A DNA stretch of 7,007 nt. Source: Geobacter sp. UBA4074 (lineage in GTDB: Bacteria; Desulfobacterota; Desulfuromonadia; Geobacterales; Pseudopelobacteraceae). A program made the position numbers and the translations under genes. Location of the stretch: assembly GCA_002383415.1 (NCBI GenBank), contig DFYU01000062.1, positions 51,256-58,262 on the forward strand. Direction: 5' to 3'. The notes beneath the pieces are model-generated. The model worked only from the letters and a program-made list of their open reading frames with translations, made no database searches and was not told where the DNA came from. Shown in pieces: positions 5,981 through 7,007 of the stretch. Every line of letters begins with the position of its first letter. Position 1 is the first letter of the stretch.

Positions 5981-6775
5981 ATGGAGATGACCCGCACCGG
6001 GCGCGTTCACTACCTGGCCCCCGGCTTCGGCGCCGCCAGCGGCACGATACAGGGTTTTACCACCCGCCATGAAGGGGTTTCGCGCCCACCCTACAACTCG
6101 CTGAACCTGGGCACCAACACCGATGACGCCCCCCACAACGTGGAGGGCAACCGCAGCATCCTGCTGCGGGCCTTCGGCCTGACCCTGGAGAAACTGGTCA
6201 CCGTACGCCAGACCCACGGCAGCGACATCCTGGTGATCGACGAACCCAATGACGACTACTCGCACTACCTCTCCCTGGAGTGCGATGCCATCATCACCAA
6301 CCAGCCGGGGGTAATGATCGGCGTCACCGTGGCCGACTGCGTGCCGATCCTGCTCTGCGATCCGGTCAAGCGGGTAGTGGCGGCGGTGCATGCCGGCTGG
6401 CAGGGGACCGCGAACCGCATCACGGCACAGACCATCAGCGGCATGCAGCAACTGTTCGGCTGCAACCCGCAGCAGATGCAGGCCGCCATCGGACCCTGCA
6501 TCGCCCCCTGTTGCTATGAGGTGGACCAGCCGGTTAAGGACAGCTTTGACAAAAACGGCACCCCCTGGGAGCCGGTTGCTGAGGCCACCAGCCCCGGCCA
6601 CTGGCGGCTGGATATGGCCCTGGCCAACCGACTGCAGCTGGAAGAGGCCGGACTGCCGATCGCTGCCATCCAGACCGCCGGCGCCTGCGTCTGCTGTCAC
6701 AAGGAGCTCTACTTCTCCTATCGCAGGGATGGGGGCGAGACCGGACGGCAGATGGGCTTCATCATGCTTTCGTAG
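5981..6775 (+). CDS. pgeF: Peptidoglycan editing factor PgeF (YfiH/YlmD, laccase-domain family)
   Basis: The family was annotated as polyphenol oxidase. E. coli YfiH is reported to be a cytoplasmic amidase that removes wrongly built L-Ser peptidoglycan precursors, and some relatives show purine nucleoside phosphorylase activity. The 264-residue length is normal. The metal-binding triad is complete: His79 (VRQTHGSD), Cys120 (TVADCVPILLCD) and His137 (AAVHAGWQGT). Other signatures are FTTRHEGVSRPPYNSLNLG (26-44), IGPCIAPCCYEV (170-181), and the C-terminal CVCCHKELYFSYRRDGGETGRQMGFI (236-261). Residue 141 is Gln where many relatives have Arg after HAGW. ATG 5981 has AAGGA (5969-5973) seven bases upstream. 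A second ATG two codons on is possible but worse placed. It lies 19 bases after dedA, which gives an envelope-related pairing. Confidence 0.92.
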   Translation: MEMTRTGRVHYLAPGFGAASGTIQGFTTRHEGVSRPPYNSLNLGTNTDDAPHNVEGNRSILLRAFGLTLEKLVTVRQTHGSDILVIDEPNDDYSHYLSLECDAIITNQPGVMIGVTVADCVPILLCDPVKRVVAAVHAGWQGTANRITAQTISGMQQLFGCNPQQMQAAIGPCIAPCCYEVDQPVKDSFDKNGTPWEPVAEATSPGHWRLDMALANRLQLEEAGLPIAAIQTAGACVCCHKELYFSYRRDGGETGRQMGFIMLS

Positions 6776-6858
6776 ACCGGTCGCGCCTTCGCGCTGCCTT
6801 GGACTCAACGCGAAAACACGACGGACCACCATTAGTTGCATAACATTGAGGTGACACG

Positions 6859-7007
6859 ATGCTGGCAAAGGTGCTGAGCGCAACGGTGGTGGGGATCGAG
6901 GCGATCCTGGTGGACGTGGAAGTGGACATCGCCGCCGGGCTGCCCCAGTTTGCCACGGTGGGTCTGCCGGACGGCGCGGTCAAGGAGAGCAAGGACCGGG
7001 TCAAGGC
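6859..7007 (+). CDS. comM: YifB/ComM family Mg chelatase-like AAA+ ATPase, N-terminus (3' truncated by window edge)
   Basis: ComM-type proteins are hexameric AAA+ helicases; in naturally transformable bacteria ComM promotes branch migration of incoming DNA. Only 49 codons plus two bases are present, out of about 500. The fragment starts [15 protein letters not shown] and continues with [20 protein letters not shown] and [12 protein letters not shown], the very conserved beginning of the ChlI-like N-terminal domain of this family. The Walker motifs and Lon-like parts lie outside the window. GAGGTG (6848-6853) lies five bases before ATG 6859. It follows pgeF by 83 bases with no clear terminator between them, so read-through from dedA-pgeF is possible. 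The wide family distribution means competence itself is not implied. Confidence 0.92.
   Translation, partial: MLAKVLSATVVGIEAILVDVEVDIAAGLPQFATVGLPDGAVKESKDRVK

Noticed and set aside
6776..6858. GCGC repeats and GACCGGTC palindrome after pgeF as a terminator.
   Set aside because: Only short stems can be drawn and no T-run follows. The gap otherwise holds nothing recognisable apart from the comM ribosome site.
5801..6883. A 360-codon open frame on the minus strand across dedA, pgeF and the gap before comM.
   Set aside because: It is opposite two well-supported conserved genes, its translation is low-complexity Gly/Ala/Val/His-rich with no family signature, and such frames are common in GC-rich DNA.

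Overview
The window looks like chromosomal DNA of a Geobacter-like member of the Desulfuromonadia (Deltaproteobacteria in older usage). This rests on the GC-rich coding sequence, a long succinyl-CoA:acetate CoA-transferase of the kind Geobacter uses to join acetate activation to the TCA cycle, and a DUF4388 (PATAN) protein beside a Roadblock/LC7 protein. The species assignment is an inference from gene content. No mobile element, CRISPR array, tRNA or rRNA was seen.

Left part (1-2280). The 3' half of truA (tRNA pseudouridine synthase) runs in from the left edge. A 200-base gap follows, with a good sigma-70-type promoter and an AT-rich leader of about 140 nt that holds several dyads. The leader precedes a 531-residue acetyl-CoA hydrolase/transferase family gene, which ends at a perfect 16-bp hairpin.

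Middle part (2281-3890). A tight two-gene unit encodes a DUF4388 plus Roadblock-like protein and then a Roadblock protein with an extra, unrecognised C-terminal domain. It closes with a hairpin and T-tract terminator. These are probably scaffold or regulatory partners for a small Ras-like GTPase, but no GTPase gene lies in the window. This is the least understood part of the window.

Right part (3867-7007). On the minus strand lie a small predicted lipoprotein gene and xerC (tyrosine recombinase), which overlap by 37 bases. xerC converges on the Roadblock unit. Divergent from the lipoprotein, on the plus strand, come dedA (membrane lipid transporter family) and pgeF/yfiH (peptidoglycan-editing, laccase-domain fold). 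The first 49 codons of a comM/yifB-type AAA+ gene run off the right edge.

Most of the window is ordinary housekeeping sequence. I did not find a convincing new multi-gene system. The points worth a second look are the Roadblock/PATAN pair with its cysteine clusters and orphan C-terminal domain, the structured leader of the CoA-transferase gene, and the compact overlaps at both ends of xerC.
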